Below, in pieces: positions 51,048 to 60,207 of a stretch of 64,000 nt of DNA. The stretch spans positions 124,001 to 188,000 of IMG/VR virus record IMGVR_UViG_3300042477_000480; one strand, given 5' to 3'. The notes beneath the pieces are model-generated. The model was not told where the DNA came from. It saw only the letters and a program-made list of their open reading frames with translations, and ran no database searches. This DNA is from a virus. Position 1 is the stretch's first letter; each line of letters begins with the position of its first letter. A program made the position numbers and the translations under genes.

Positions 51048-52976
51048 TTAAGCCGGCGGCTGCCCCTGTCCATACTGCTGCGCCATAACCATAGCGCCGC
51101 CCTGCGACCGGGCCTGTTGTCGAATATCATCAATAATGCTTGTAACGAGCGCGTGCATCGTCGAGTCAGCGCGCTTCAGTTTGATTAGCTCGCCGTCCTT
51201 GATCGACTCCGGCATGCTGAGCAGCTGGTTCGCGATAAGCTGTGCTTGCTGCTGCAGATCTTCCGGCGTGCGCGGTACGTTTGGTGAGTTTTGCCGCTGG
51301 GACAGGAACTGATCGACTGGGCTTGGCTGCTGACCCGGCATACCGCCAGCCGGTGGCGCGGCAGGCGCAGCGCCGCCTTGCGCCGGCGGCTGACCTGTAG
51401 CGCTTGCACCGGGATCGCCGGCACCCATCATCATGTCCGGCGACTGGCTCAACGACTTCATCGTCTGCGCCTGCTGCATTTCAAGCTGCATGCGCTCTTG
51501 CTCTTCCGCGTAAATCTTTTCCTCTTCGAGCATCTGCTTGACTTCGTCTTGGTAGTCGAGGCCGACGCTCTTGAGACCCGTACGCTTGCTGATCTGCTGC
51601 CCCTGCATGAGCTGAAGCTTAGCCATCTGCCGGTTAAGGTCGTCCGCGTGCGTGACCCGGATAAGCTTCGCGCTCACAGGCTGCCACGACATCACACGAG
51701 AAAGCTGCCCAACCAGCTCGTTTAAAAATATGTTTAGGTTGTGCGGCAAATGACTCCAGTTTGCTTCAAATAAGCGCAAAGCCGCAGGCGCCGCTTGGAA
51801 CGACAATGTGCCGCTGAACAGTTCTACAGGCATGCCAATACATTTCAGCAGCGTATCTAGCCCTTGCTCGATGAGATCGCGCGGGGCCAACTGCGACGCG
51901 TCGCCGCCTAGTGCCTGATAGTTAACCGGAAACGGCAAGACGTTCCAGCGCGCCGGATCTGTGCGGCGCGCACGAATCATCGCATTGACGCGAGACGTAA
52001 AGCTAGACAGGTTGATCGTGTGTACCGGGTCTGACGACTGGCCGTCACCGCCGCGCGGCATGGGAGTTACAACACGGAAAGGAATGATGTAGTCCAGCGC
52101 AATCGCCTCGTTGTAGCGCTGCATGATCTGGTAGTACCATGCCTGCCTAAAGTTAGACAGCACGCGAGAGATACCCCAGCCGCGGTTACGCATGCCAGAG
52201 AGCGCGTCTTCTTTCAAGTGAAAGACAACACCCTTATCAAACATCAGATTCTGGCCGTTCTTGACCGCTTGAATAATTTCCCAGCTTGCGCGCTCAAGAT
52301 GATGTAGATGCCCAGCGCGGATTAGCGTGCGATAGTCTTCTGGAATCTTCCACACATACGAGCACTCGTTCGTGTAGGGGTCCCACAAAATATCAATTTC
52401 GTGCGGACTCCATCGTTTGACCGTGATGTGCCCGGTGTCACCGCTGCGCCTGTCAATGTGTTTCCACGGACCAGAGTATTTGCAGTGCGGGCAGGTCGCA
52501 TGAAACTCAAAATCCTGCCAAGAGAAGTTGCAGGCTTTCGAATTGAAGACACGGTCGAGCGGCATTTCGAGGCCGCACTTCTTGCAAGACAAATACCGAC
52601 GAAACGGCACGATCAAACTGGTAAATGAATTGCCATAGGTCATGTAGTCCATGGCAACCGAGTGCAGCACATTTTTAATACTCAGCGTTTCTTCGAGAAA
52701 AGTCTGATACTTTTCTTTTTCTTCGCTGCCAGTTTTGTTATCGCCAACATCGCGAATTTCTACGTCAGTAATAAAATAGCTGACAACGCGGTCAATGGCC
52801 TGCCTGTAGGGGCCGTTGGCGTTCATGATGTACTCGACCCAGCGTAGAGCAGACTGGATGCTCTCGGGCATCGACAGACTTGCTACGTCGCAAAACGGGT
52901 CGGGAAAGCGCTCGTCATTCTGGGCGCCGCGGCCAAGCGCGTTATAGCCAAAAGACGTATTTGGTTGTTGCGTCAC
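51048..52976 (-). CDS. portal protein with zinc-ribbon insertion
   Basis: The 642-residue protein forms the dodecameric DNA channel at the capsid vertex. It starts at a GTG after GAGG. Typical features of large-phage portals are seen: ALRWVEYIMNANGPYRQAIDRVVSYFITD near the start, IEQGLDTLLKCIGMPVELFSG and ALRLFEANWSHLPHNLNIFLNEL in the stem/crown part, and a Gln/Pro/Gly-rich C-terminus. Residues 131-165 hold CKKC and CPHC pairs, a zinc ribbon inserted in the wing domain, which is not general in portals. Confidence 0.83.
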   Translation of the reverse strand: MTQQPNTSFGYNALGRGAQNDERFPDPFCDVASLSMPESIQSALRWVEYIMNANGPYRQAIDRVVSYFITDVEIRDVGDNKTGSEEKEKYQTFLEETLSIKNVLHSVAMDYMTYGNSFTSLIVPFRRYLSCKKCGLEMPLDRVFNSKACNFSWQDFEFHATCPHCKYSGPWKHIDRRSGDTGHITVKRWSPHEIDILWDPYTNECSYVWKIPEDYRTLIRAGHLHHLERASWEIIQAVKNGQNLMFDKGVVFHLKEDALSGMRNRGWGISRVLSNFRQAWYYQIMQRYNEAIALDYIIPFRVVTPMPRGGDGQSSDPVHTINLSSFTSRVNAMIRARRTDPARWNVLPFPVNYQALGGDASQLAPRDLIEQGLDTLLKCIGMPVELFSGTLSFQAAPAALRLFEANWSHLPHNLNIFLNELVGQLSRVMSWQPVSAKLIRVTHADDLNRQMAKLQLMQGQQISKRTGLKSVGLDYQDEVKQMLEEEKIYAEEQERMQLEMQQAQTMKSLSQSPDMMMGAGDPGASATGQPPAQGGAAPAAPPAGGMPGQQPSPVDQFLSQRQNSPNVPRTPEDLQQQAQLIANQLLSMPESIKDGELIKLKRADSTMHALVTSIIDDIRQQARSQGGAMVMAQQYGQGQPPA

Positions 52977-52987
52977 AGTAACCTCGT

Positions 52988-53128
52988 TTATTTACTGGCC
53001 GCGTCAGCTGCGCGCTTACGAAAATCGTTATCCAGTTCTTCTATTTGCGCGCGCTTTTCCGTCGGCAATTTATCGCTGGGCTGCTCGGGCGGTGTGGTGC
53101 CGGGTTTAATTACGCCCTGCTTTTCCAT
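52988..53128 (-). CDS. 46-residue charged protein
   Basis: A short frame starts at the ATG at 53128, two bases after the upstream stop, and ends 11 bases before the portal GTG. The peptide is hydrophilic (KPGTTPPEQPSDKLPTEKRAQIEELDNDFRKRAADAA) with one predicted helix. Position next to portal suggests a head or scaffold accessory role, unproven. Confidence 0.57.
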   Translation of the reverse strand: MEKQGVIKPGTTPPEQPSDKLPTEKRAQIEELDNDFRKRAADAASK

Positions 53129-53130
53129 TG

Positions 53131-54054
53131 TTAAGCCTCATCAAAATGGGACTGGATAGCCCGCTCGACGCGTAAAACGCAGTATTCACGGCTATCATAA
53201 ACATACTGGAAACCGGTCGTATGGACAAGGTATAAACGCGAGTCATCGTTAATTTGCGCCGCCCACGGACGCTGATATGGATCATTTGACGGAGGAAACC
53301 ACCGGGCGGCATTTTGCTCAAAACGCAAATCGTAAACTAGAACGATAAAACCGCTTTCTTCCATGCTGTCCGTGTCAGTGCGCGAAACAGCCACAATGAC
53401 GTCATGAAAAAAAGCGGGCACGGTGCCGATACCCTCTTTTTCAAAATACACAAGTTTTTGTGGCGGGCCTGATCTGTGCGCGACTACCGTCGTGGGGGCC
53501 GTGGGCTGAAGCTTTTGTTTTTTAAGTCCGAATGCCGCCATCGGGCTGTAGTTTCTATCAATTTTTTCAATTGGCGGCAGCTGCGGTTGCGGGGCCACTT
53601 CTTCTTCCAAGTTAGCCAGTAACGCTTCCTCATCGTTGTCTACCGGCGGCGGAGGCGACTGGCGCACCGCGGCTTTTTTTACCGGTGGCCGCATACCTGC
53701 TGCGATCGACTTTTCCATACGCGCTAACTCTTCAAATACCATTGCCGCTCGCTCCCTCACAGAGTTGATATCATTACCCGGGAACTTTTCTTTGGCTAAC
53801 GCCGACGCTGCTTCTACGGCATCTGGACTAATCTGGTCAAGCCGCAAACCGCCGACGTTAGCGCCATTTGGATCGATTACATTGATAGTGATTTTGCTGC
53901 GGTCATGCGGATCAAAATTCACAGGAACACCCCCAGCCGTAGACGGCGCCACAATAACGCCGCGCAAACCTTTTGGGCCGCCGCGCATCAGCTCGACCAT
54001 AGAGCGCCCATTTTCTAGCCGTGTGGTGGCCGGGTCGCCGTAGCCGCTCTGCAT
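53131..54054 (-). CDS. unknown protein, possible head-completion or tail accessory
   Basis: The 307-residue protein has a folded N-terminal half (DRSKITINVIDPNGANVGGLRLDQISPDAVEAA), an acidic/proline linker (VRQSPPPPVDNDEEALLANLEEE) and a beta-rich C-terminal half (VPAFFHDVIVAVS...GFIVLVYDLRFEQNAARWFPPS). GGAGC lies before the ATG, which is only about 20 bases behind a terminator T run. No family recognised. Confidence 0.62.
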   Translation of the reverse strand: MQSGYGDPATTRLENGRSMVELMRGGPKGLRGVIVAPSTAGGVPVNFDPHDRSKITINVIDPNGANVGGLRLDQISPDAVEAASALAKEKFPGNDINSVRERAAMVFEELARMEKSIAAGMRPPVKKAAVRQSPPPPVDNDEEALLANLEEEVAPQPQLPPIEKIDRNYSPMAAFGLKKQKLQPTAPTTVVAHRSGPPQKLVYFEKEGIGTVPAFFHDVIVAVSRTDTDSMEESGFIVLVYDLRFEQNAARWFPPSNDPYQRPWAAQINDDSRLYLVHTTGFQYVYDSREYCVLRVERAIQSHFDEA

Positions 54055-54070
54055 AAAAGCTCCAATAGCT

Positions 54071-54106
54071 AAAAAAAAGGGGGGAGTAGCTAGGCTACTA
54101 CCCCCC
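54071..54106 (-). terminator. strong intrinsic terminator between 54098-54382 and 53131-54054
   Basis: GGGGGG-T-AGTAGC pairs with GCTACTCCCCCC (one bulged T), then eight T and the tag TTTAGCTATTGGAGC. The hairpin includes the TAG stop of the upstream gene, and the next ATG follows within about 20 bases. Confidence 0.85.
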
Positions 54107-54382
54107 GAAGGTTTCTGGTTTTAAATCTGCACACACTGTATACAGCTCTGCTTTCGGCACACGAAAGTAGAGCCTACCCAGAGGCACGCCGCCTCCGCAC
54201 GATAACTTAACCTGCGCTACTGTCGGGAGTACCTCGGCGAGTACCCTGCCCGAAAATAGCTGCGCCACCACCAAACCGCAATTGCTGTCGCCGTCAAACG
54301 ACGGCAGCGTTGTCGGAGTAGGGTCTATGCCTAACAACCAAGACATGACACTATCAGACTGCGGTTTGATGAAATAACGCAT
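54098..54382 (-). CDS. small protein, unknown
   Basis: The 94-residue protein is beta-rich (NCGLVVAQLFSGRVLAEVLPTVAQVKLSCGGGVPLGRLYFRV). Its ATG shares a base with the upstream stop and its stop codon lies in a terminator hairpin. No family recognised. Confidence 0.57.
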   Translation of the reverse strand: MRYFIKPQSDSVMSWLLGIDPTPTTLPSFDGDSNCGLVVAQLFSGRVLAEVLPTVAQVKLSCGGGVPLGRLYFRVPKAELYTVCADLKPETFGG

Positions 54383-55587
54383 CAGACTAATTCAGCGTCG
54401 GAAGTTTCGACAGGCTGCACGTGGAATGTATCCGCGTGCTGCAAGTCGATCGGGGCGAGCAGGTCGCCGGCATACGGACGGGGCGGATTCTGCCACGTCG
54501 CAATGTCGTTAACCTGCACCGCGCTAAGCCGATTCAATACCAATGGTTTACTCGGATTCGCCAAAGCTGTAAATAGCTCCTGATCCGTAGCTTCTTTTTG
54601 CGCACGCTTAGAAGCCTGAAACCGTAAAGACTCGGCTGCTGCTTCCGGCATTGTTTCCAGTGCCGTTTTAACATCGACCGAAACCCGCATGGGCTCGTCC
54701 GGAGCCAAAATGGCCTCAGCCACTTCTTCTTCGGACAGCGTCATTTCGGGCATTGTCATGCGAATTTCCATCGCAATATCATCCACAACCATCTGAGACG
54801 TGTGATTGTCGATCGCTACAATTCCACGCCGGCGCAGAATTTTAGCCGCCGGATTGGGTAGCGAAACGACAAGACTATCGACCCCGTTAATAAACGGATT
54901 ACGGTCGAGAGCCCCGAGCACGGGAGTAAAGTCCTCCCGCGCACGGTCACGGAGTACGGCGAAAGACACGTCTTCGTCTAACGCGATCTTCGCGTCTACG
55001 AAAACAGTCTTACCGCGCGACGTAACCAGTTCTTTGCGTAACGCAGATCGCGTAATATCAAACAGGTGCTCTGGCGCAATACGCAGAGCAAGCCCGCTTA
55101 AGCGATCCTCGTCAATACGCTCAGCCCCGGCAGGAAACGGAATCATCACCCGCGGCCAGCGGGCTGGTTCCAGCTGCGGATCTTCGCCCCGCCTATCGGC
55201 GTAGCCAAAATCGCAGATCGCGTGCAACATGTCACACGCACGCCGCGCATTCAAACGATGCTTGGGCTTGTTGAGATTCATCTGTGCGTTCCGACCCCGC
55301 GGGGTAATTGGCGCACGAAAATCCCAGCAACCGATCGTTTCGAACGTCGGGACTCCATTCCTCGGATAACACACCGCTACTGAGAGCGACAATCCATCAT
55401 TCTGCGTAACTTCAAGCACCAGAGCAGTCGGACGAACTATGTCGCCGAATCTACGAAAGGGCTTGTCGAACGTCCGACCCTCGCCGGCGAGCCAACTAAC
55501 AGCCACGAGTCCTTCGCAGCGATTAGCAACCCGATCGAAAGCTTGCACGCCTACGGCCTGCATCCTTACGATATCTACTTCGTTCAT
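54382..55587 (-). CDS. unknown ~400-residue protein
   Basis: I start at the ATG at 55587, preceded by GAGGGAGCAGAAA. The protein of about 401 residues has no motif I recognise: an N-terminal alpha/beta part (CEGLVAVSWLAGEGRTFDKPF), a central Arg/Asp-rich part, and an acidic helical C-terminal third (EMTLSEEEVAEAILAPDEPM, PEAAAESLRFQASKRAQKEATDQELFTAL). Its 5' end overlaps 55523-55801. Confidence 0.6.
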   Translation of the reverse strand: MNEVDIVRMQAVGVQAFDRVANRCEGLVAVSWLAGEGRTFDKPFRRFGDIVRPTALVLEVTQNDGLSLSVAVCYPRNGVPTFETIGCWDFRAPITPRGRNAQMNLNKPKHRLNARRACDMLHAICDFGYADRRGEDPQLEPARWPRVMIPFPAGAERIDEDRLSGLALRIAPEHLFDITRSALRKELVTSRGKTVFVDAKIALDEDVSFAVLRDRAREDFTPVLGALDRNPFINGVDSLVVSLPNPAAKILRRRGIVAIDNHTSQMVVDDIAMEIRMTMPEMTLSEEEVAEAILAPDEPMRVSVDVKTALETMPEAAAESLRFQASKRAQKEATDQELFTALANPSKPLVLNRLSAVQVNDIATWQNPPRPYAGDLLAPIDLQHADTFHVQPVETSDAELV

Positions 55588-55801
55588 TTTCTGCTCCCTC
55601 ATACAAAGTTACACCGGCGTTCCTACCTGAACCCCGGTCAAAGTGCTTCGAACTAAACAAAGTCCATTCCCGCGGTGTCACGACGATTTCGCGCCGATTA
55701 CCGTAGACGTCTTTGTCAAAGAATTGAACGCGTATCCTGCTTATATCAATCGTTTCCTGTCGTCTAACAGGCTGACCGTTAAAGCAGACTACTTCGCGCA
55801 A
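55523..55801 (-). CDS. small protein with TTG start, unknown
   Basis: The frame holds IDISRIRVQFFDKDVYGNRREIVVTPREWTLFSSKHFD, a plausible small beta-rich domain, followed by a basic tail. No ATG fits; a TTG at 55801 lies eight bases after GGAGG, giving 92 residues. The end overlaps the start of 54382-55587 by about 65 bases. Confidence 0.5.
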   Translation of the reverse strand: MREVVCFNGQPVRRQETIDISRIRVQFFDKDVYGNRREIVVTPREWTLFSSKHFDRGSGRNAGVTLYEGAENERSRYRKDAGRRRASFRSGC

Positions 55802-55878
55802 ACATAGCACCTCCAATGCGGCACTAACGCCGCGATGATGAAAACGACGCCTGCGGCAAACAGAAGAACGCAGGACAT
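55789..55878 (-). CDS. possible 29-residue membrane peptide
   Basis: A short frame from the ATG at 55878 encodes a hydrophobic helix (SCVLLFAAGVVFIIAALV) and a short CYVC-containing tail. The ATG lies about seven bases past the -10 box of promoter copy 7, so the message would be leaderless. No ribosome site is visible; low confidence. Confidence 0.35.
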   Translation of the reverse strand: MSCVLLFAAGVVFIIAALVPHWRCYVCAK

Positions 55879-55885
55879 ACAATAA

Positions 55886-55913
55886 ATATGCCCGCGTATG
55901 CGCAAAAATTTAG
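55886..55913 (-). promoter_or_regulatory. sigma28-like phage promoter (copy 7)
   Basis: Minus strand reads CTAAAT, 14 bases, GGGCATAT. It lies one base past the stop of 55915-56343 (TGATCTAAAT). It is the only copy found in the structural half of the window. Confidence 0.76.
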
Positions 55914-55914
55914 A

Positions 55915-56343
55915 TCAGCTATCTGGGTCTGGCAGGATGTTATCAAACACGTTTATCGTGTTTTCATCCTCATCAGAAAAGAACTCGTTCGCAGGCGCAG
56001 AAGAAGTGCGAACGTTTGGCGCCTTTATTTCAGGCGGCGTTTCTAAATACGTCGGATCAACTCCCAGATAACCAGTGTCATCGGGTTCCAAATCTTCGGG
56101 CACGTCGTACAAAGCAATGTTTGCTTCCGGCGTCAAAAGATATCTGTACGGCGGTTTTGATATGTGCAACCGTGTACCGGAGAACGCGAACACAGACACA
56201 TCTGTATTTATAAGGGCCTTTAGCCGTGCAACAAGATCGGGCAGCGCCTCGAACTCTTCTGTCGCCAACGCGCCGTCAGAATGCAATATGACTACGTAAT
56301 ACTTAGTCGGCGGCGGGATTGGTTCATTTTGTTCTTCAGTCAT
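55915..56343 (-). CDS. acidic protein, unknown
   Basis: I start at the ATG at 56343, just past the upstream stop (TGACATG). The 142-residue protein has an alpha/beta N-terminal part (KYYVVILHSDGALATEEFEALPDLVARLKALINTD) and a long acidic, disordered-looking C-terminus. No family recognised. Confidence 0.58.
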   Translation of the reverse strand: MTEEQNEPIPPPTKYYVVILHSDGALATEEFEALPDLVARLKALINTDVSVFAFSGTRLHISKPPYRYLLTPEANIALYDVPEDLEPDDTGYLGVDPTYLETPPEIKAPNVRTSSAPANEFFSDEDENTINVFDNILPDPDS

Positions 56344-56344
56344 G

Positions 56345-56986
56345 TCAGTCTCGCATGGACAGTGGGTCTTCACCGGTAAACCCGCCTAATAACCCAGCCT
56401 CTCGGATTGCAGTCGGTATTTGCTCTTGGGCCGACATTTTTACCCGCTGTACGCGTGCGGGAAATCCGGGGCGCGTAACAGCGTATACAACATCTTTGTT
56501 CGACATCACGCCAAAGACGGTTACCGTAATCACCTGTCCCGAGCGCGATGTGGGATCTGGCACAACAACGTCGTGCTGCAAAGAATTCGCGAACATTGCG
56601 ATTTTGGGATTAGAAAACGCGATGCCGCCAAGAAACTCGAAACACTCTTCTTTACGCGACGCTACGATACCGTAAACGCGCTTGTCCCAGTTCACTGATC
56701 GCTGCCGGCCGGGCGAAGGCATAATACCAAAACCGCTAAAAAAGAACTCATGCTCGCGCGTCAGGTCGACGCAAAAAGGTCGCGCGTCAGCTGACTCGGC
56801 GGGGAACCGCGCGTCAAACTCGACAACGGGATCTCGGTCAAAGCCGCCGTACGTAAACAACAACGCGGGCGTGAACAGCACAACCGGCTCATCACGACTC
56901 TGCAGCGCGTCAAAAAAGGACAACGTCTGCACCGCGTCGGCGCCGACGATTACCTCTGCCTCGCGAAACGTGTCAGGACGGTCCAT
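56345..56986 (-). CDS. unknown 213-residue protein
   Basis: Alpha/beta-looking sequence (PVVLFTPALLFTYGGFDRDPVVEFDARFP; EHEFFFSGFGIMPSPGRQRSVNWDKRVYGIV) with no known motif. It lies four bases from the resolvase stop region and is coupled to 55915-56343. Confidence 0.58.
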   Translation of the reverse strand: MDRPDTFREAEVIVGADAVQTLSFFDALQSRDEPVVLFTPALLFTYGGFDRDPVVEFDARFPAESADARPFCVDLTREHEFFFSGFGIMPSPGRQRSVNWDKRVYGIVASRKEECFEFLGGIAFSNPKIAMFANSLQHDVVVPDPTSRSGQVITVTVFGVMSNKDVVYAVTRPGFPARVQRVKMSAQEQIPTAIREAGLLGGFTGEDPLSMRD

Positions 56987-56989
56987 GAC

Positions 56990-57628
56990 TCATTTCTTGG
57001 CGTTCGTGATGCCGGCGTGCACGGTCTGAATAAGCAGCAGAAGAACGAAAGCGGCGTCTACCACATTATCTATGCCGGTGGACTTATACTTGCTCGCGTC
57101 AAAAGCCGCGCCCAGCAGTTTGTTTGCCGCGGCGATCATGTCGTCTTTGCTCGCTTTGCCGTTGCCCGTGGCATACTTTTTAATTGTGCTGATAGCGAAG
57201 CCGTTTGATAACAGGCTTGCCTCTTCAACCCAAGTCGCCACCGTGACTTTCATCCCGCCAAGCACTTCAGACGCTGTAGCTACGCGAGAAAGAACCGCCG
57301 GAATCCCAAACTTCTTGTTTACAAAAAACTCGCGGGGCGGCGTGTATTTGACGTCCTCGTAGCCGACGACGTCCGGCGACACAGTGTTTAAAAACGCGCG
57401 CAATCGAACAAACCGCGCCGCGCCGGATTCCAGCCCTTGAGTCGACAGGTCCCACTGAAAAAGCTGCAGCTTCTCCTGCAGTATTTTTTTGCCCGGAACT
57501 AAGTCGTAAACGGCGACGCCACAATTACTGCCCAAATCCAGCCCAAGGAACCGAATAGCGTCTGCCGGTTTTTTATCTAATTTTGCCCCAAACTGCTTGG
57601 GGTCTTTGTACATCCTGTACTTGGGCAC
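56990..57628 (-). CDS. RuvC-like Holliday junction resolvase
   Basis: The 212-residue nuclease has the RNase H-like acidic residues in order: Asp31 in FLGLDLGSNCG, Glu91 in VVGYEDV, and Asp187/Asp191 in GIDNVVDAAF. The segment GNGKASKDDMIAAAN supplies the usual Lys before the last acids. RuvC enzymes cut four-way junctions; phage relatives debranch DNA before packaging. An N-terminal extension of about 25 residues is basic. It precedes several unknown genes likely to be virion-related. Confidence 0.85.
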   Translation of the reverse strand: MPKYRMYKDPKQFGAKLDKKPADAIRFLGLDLGSNCGVAVYDLVPGKKILQEKLQLFQWDLSTQGLESGAARFVRLRAFLNTVSPDVVGYEDVKYTPPREFFVNKKFGIPAVLSRVATASEVLGGMKVTVATWVEEASLLSNGFAISTIKKYATGNGKASKDDMIAAANKLLGAAFDASKYKSTGIDNVVDAAFVLLLLIQTVHAGITNAKK

Positions 57629-57641
57629 GCCGGGCTCCTAA

Positions 57642-58325
57642 CTATTTCGGTCCTGTGTAGTCGGTCTTTTCAGACGACCAGTCAACAAACCGCTGCCACC
57701 AGCTCTTCTTTGCTGCTAGCGCCGCAGTAGCTAACTTCTCTTTTGCAACAGCCTCATCAAGTTTTTCTTGAGCGGCTTGCAACTCCTTATACACCAAATT
57801 CAAACGTGTTTGCAACACATCATTGCGCAACTGCATCAGCGCCGCGGTTATATCGGCGTTGTACGTTGGCGCATTAGCGCGTTTAGCGAACTCATTCACA
57901 ATAGCAGTAAACCGCGCCATACCTGCGGCTACCGGAGAGTCTTCGCCCATGACCGACACTTCGCGTACGGCAGAAAACCACGCAGCGCAAAAGACCTCGC
58001 CAATTGACGAAAACAGCGCCTGCCGCACGGCGTACCGAAAGTTAAAAAAACCATGCCGGTTCAATGCCTGCTCAAAACTTTGAACGGGATCACCGCCGTT
58101 GACAAAGTCTTTTTGCGCTTTTGCTAAGGCTGACGCAACAGCAACGATCTCGTCTTGCGACACGTTCTCGTCGGCATACCACTGTTTGGCCTCTTCTGTG
58201 CGCGCAGCCTCATCAAGGTTTTCAATCGCGCGTACCATGAGCGTTGGCGTAATGTACGCGTAGTCGCGCTCAGGATTATAAAGCGGGCCCGAATCACCCT
58301 TTTGCCGATACCCAATACTCGCCAT
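57642..58325 (-). CDS. helical protein, unknown
   Basis: The 227-residue protein is mostly helical and ends in a long coiled coil (LQTRLNLVYKELQAAQEKLDEAVAKEKLATAALAAKK, shortened here) and a Trp-rich end (SWWQRFVDWSSEK). No family recognised; may be structural. Confidence 0.57.
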   Translation of the reverse strand: MASIGYRQKGDSGPLYNPERDYAYITPTLMVRAIENLDEAARTEEAKQWYADENVSQDEIVAVASALAKAQKDFVNGGDPVQSFEQALNRHGFFNFRYAVRQALFSSIGEVFCAAWFSAVREVSVMGEDSPVAAGMARFTAIVNEFAKRANAPTYNADITAALMQLRNDVLQTRLNLVYKELQAAQEKLDEAVAKEKLATAALAAKKSWWQRFVDWSSEKTDYTGPK

Positions 58326-58334
58326 TATCGCCTC

Positions 58335-59186
58335 CTAGTGCGTTGGCTCTGCGTGTTGTGAAGAAACATACCGACACCGTACGCACATTACGCCGGAATC
58401 AGCCGGATCAAAAAACCCATCAGCATTACAGTTTGCGCAGTGCCGGCTTACGTATGTTCGCGGATGGGTAGCAAAAGCGCATTGATCATAGCCTAGCCAG
58501 CAGTGCACGCACGCATGCTCGTACTGATCGGGACAAGGCTTTGCACGCACCCGAACCTCAATCCGCTCTCGGTTCGCGCGCAGCATGCTACTACTGGCGC
58601 TTACTTTCGAGAAGAACGGCGCCTCGCGGCTTTTTGCGGCCTCGACATGCGCGTAAAAAAGCAGATTTACAAAGTGCAGCGCCGTGTGATACGGATATGG
58701 CCCCCACTGCTTTGAAAAGCCAATGCTCTGTGAAATTGCTCCGCAGCTAGCCCGCGATAAAAACTGCGTGAATAACATTGGACACGGAGACCCGGCCAAC
58801 GCGCGACAGCTGAAAATAAAACCCGGTGTGTTCTTCCGCTTAAATGGCCGCACGCTTTCAACAATAATCGGAACAATCTCGTCCTCAACTTGGCGCGTCC
58901 ACGGTAGAACAGCCTGCCCCGCGTTTAAGCGGTCTATGTTACCGGCGAGCCGCCACGCTAAGTTTGCCGCCCCTTGCCGCGTAAGTTTTGTTCCGGCTAA
59001 CGCGCGTATAGAGTCGAACACAGCCAGCTGTGACACTGACTCTGGCATTTCTTGAAGTACATCGCGGCACATGTCGCGAAGAGTGTCGCTGACAATATTT
59101 GCGTCGATGTACGGGCGCAATGCCACGTTAGCTAGGCGATCGCGCCGGTCGCGCAGCCTTTTATAACTAAACGGGGTTGCTTTCAT
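58335..59186 (-). CDS. protein with C-terminal zinc fingers
   Basis: I start at the ATG at 59186 (GGGACAAA before it), giving 283 residues. The last ~70 residues hold cysteine/histidine clusters (CPDQYEHACVHCWLGYDQC, HCANCNADGFF, MCVRC), so two or more zinc sites. The N-terminal part is basic and helical (KRLRDRRDRLANVALRPYID). The cluster 'CP....H.CVHCW.G...C' seems familiar from large phages; function unknown. Confidence 0.6.
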   Translation of the reverse strand: MKATPFSYKRLRDRRDRLANVALRPYIDANIVSDTLRDMCRDVLQEMPESVSQLAVFDSIRALAGTKLTRQGAANLAWRLAGNIDRLNAGQAVLPWTRQVEDEIVPIIVESVRPFKRKNTPGFIFSCRALAGSPCPMLFTQFLSRASCGAISQSIGFSKQWGPYPYHTALHFVNLLFYAHVEAAKSREAPFFSKVSASSSMLRANRERIEVRVRAKPCPDQYEHACVHCWLGYDQCAFATHPRTYVSRHCANCNADGFFDPADSGVMCVRCRYVSSQHAEPTH

Positions 59187-59790
59187 TTTGTCCCTGTGGC
59201 TGCAGCGTAATCGGCGCATCAGAGACACTGTTCGCCGGCGTACTCGACGAAACCCGACGATCCGGGTTGTTGGCTTCCCAGCTTTCACGCGCTTTAGTGC
59301 ACGTGTCTTCTGTCTGCTGCGCAGTATCCTTGACCGCCGCAGCTTCCTGCTGCAACGTCAAAATGATTGTACCAAGCTCTGTCGACAAAAGGTTAGCGAT
59401 GTCGCCTACGCAAATGACGTTCTTTATGACCGCCGTGGTCGACTCAGATTCTTTGCCGTCTTTTACCGTTTTGAACTTGAAGACAATTTCTTCAATCTTC
59501 AGGGTGTCCGGTATTGGATCTGAAAGAGATTTGCCGTGCAACTCAGCGCCGATTTGTTTCAGCGCGTTGAACCGCGAATAAAGCTCTTCCATACGCGCGC
59601 CAGCAGATTTAATGATATCTGCCGGATTGATCCGCGTCACCGACGGCTGCGCCTGCGTTTGCGCGGCCGATTGGAGCGCCTTAACTAAACCAGACGCATC
59701 CATTTTGATCGGCACGTTGACGTTTGTCGTGCCGCTAACTGTAGTGTTTCCAGCACTCACGCACTTTACGGCGTCCACAACATCTGCCAT
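59167..59790 (-). CDS. unknown 207-residue protein
   Basis: The N-terminal part is Val/Thr-rich (CVSAGNTTVSGTTNVNVPIKMD), then a helical segment (IIKSAGARMEELYSRFNALKQIG), a beta segment (IEEIVFKFKTVKDGKESESTTAVIKNVICVG) and a coiled coil with a disordered tail. Overlaps the start of 58335-59186 by 20 bases. No family recognised; could be a virion component. Confidence 0.58.
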   Translation of the reverse strand: MADVVDAVKCVSAGNTTVSGTTNVNVPIKMDASGLVKALQSAAQTQAQPSVTRINPADIIKSAGARMEELYSRFNALKQIGAELHGKSLSDPIPDTLKIEEIVFKFKTVKDGKESESTTAVIKNVICVGDIANLLSTELGTIILTLQQEAAAVKDTAQQTEDTCTKARESWEANNPDRRVSSSTPANSVSDAPITLQPQGQNESNPV

Positions 59791-59802
59791 ATATCTGTTC
59801 TC

Positions 59803-60207
59803 CTAAAAAAGTGTAACTGCAAAACCGACCCAAAATCGGATACCGGTATGCTTATCGCTATCGTTTGCGTACAGCAACTCTACTGGGTTGCCGGTGACAA
59901 TAAATAGTTGGTCTACTTTGCCGGGCAACTTACCCGCGCAAGATAATCCGAGCTGCAGCATAAACGCCAGCGCTAAATCGGACGTCGGATGTAAATCATA
60001 CGAGAACAGCGGAATACGTAAATACTCGTCGTTTTTCGTAAACGCCCAAACCGGATTTTCATTTGGGTTAAACGGCGCGTCCAACACAATCCAATCTTTG
60101 TTTCCTGCGTCATCGGCAGGAACTAAAAGAGCTGGCGCAAACGGCAGTCCGTCCGGCCAATTGGCTTTTGTTTTATTTAAGTCTACGCGCGCTGTTCTTA
60201 GTTTCAT
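59803..60207 (-). CDS. unknown 134-residue protein
   Basis: Probably beta-rich (ALLVPADDAGNKDWIVLDAPFNPNENPVWAF; FRIPLFSYD-like LRIPLFSYD; GIRFWVGFAVTLF). Its ATG overlaps the stop of the glycosyltransferase gene before it by four bases. No family recognised. Confidence 0.57.
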   Translation of the reverse strand: MKLRTARVDLNKTKANWPDGLPFAPALLVPADDAGNKDWIVLDAPFNPNENPVWAFTKNDEYLRIPLFSYDLHPTSDLALAFMLQLGLSCAGKLPGKVDQLFIVTGNPVELLYANDSDKHTGIRFWVGFAVTLF

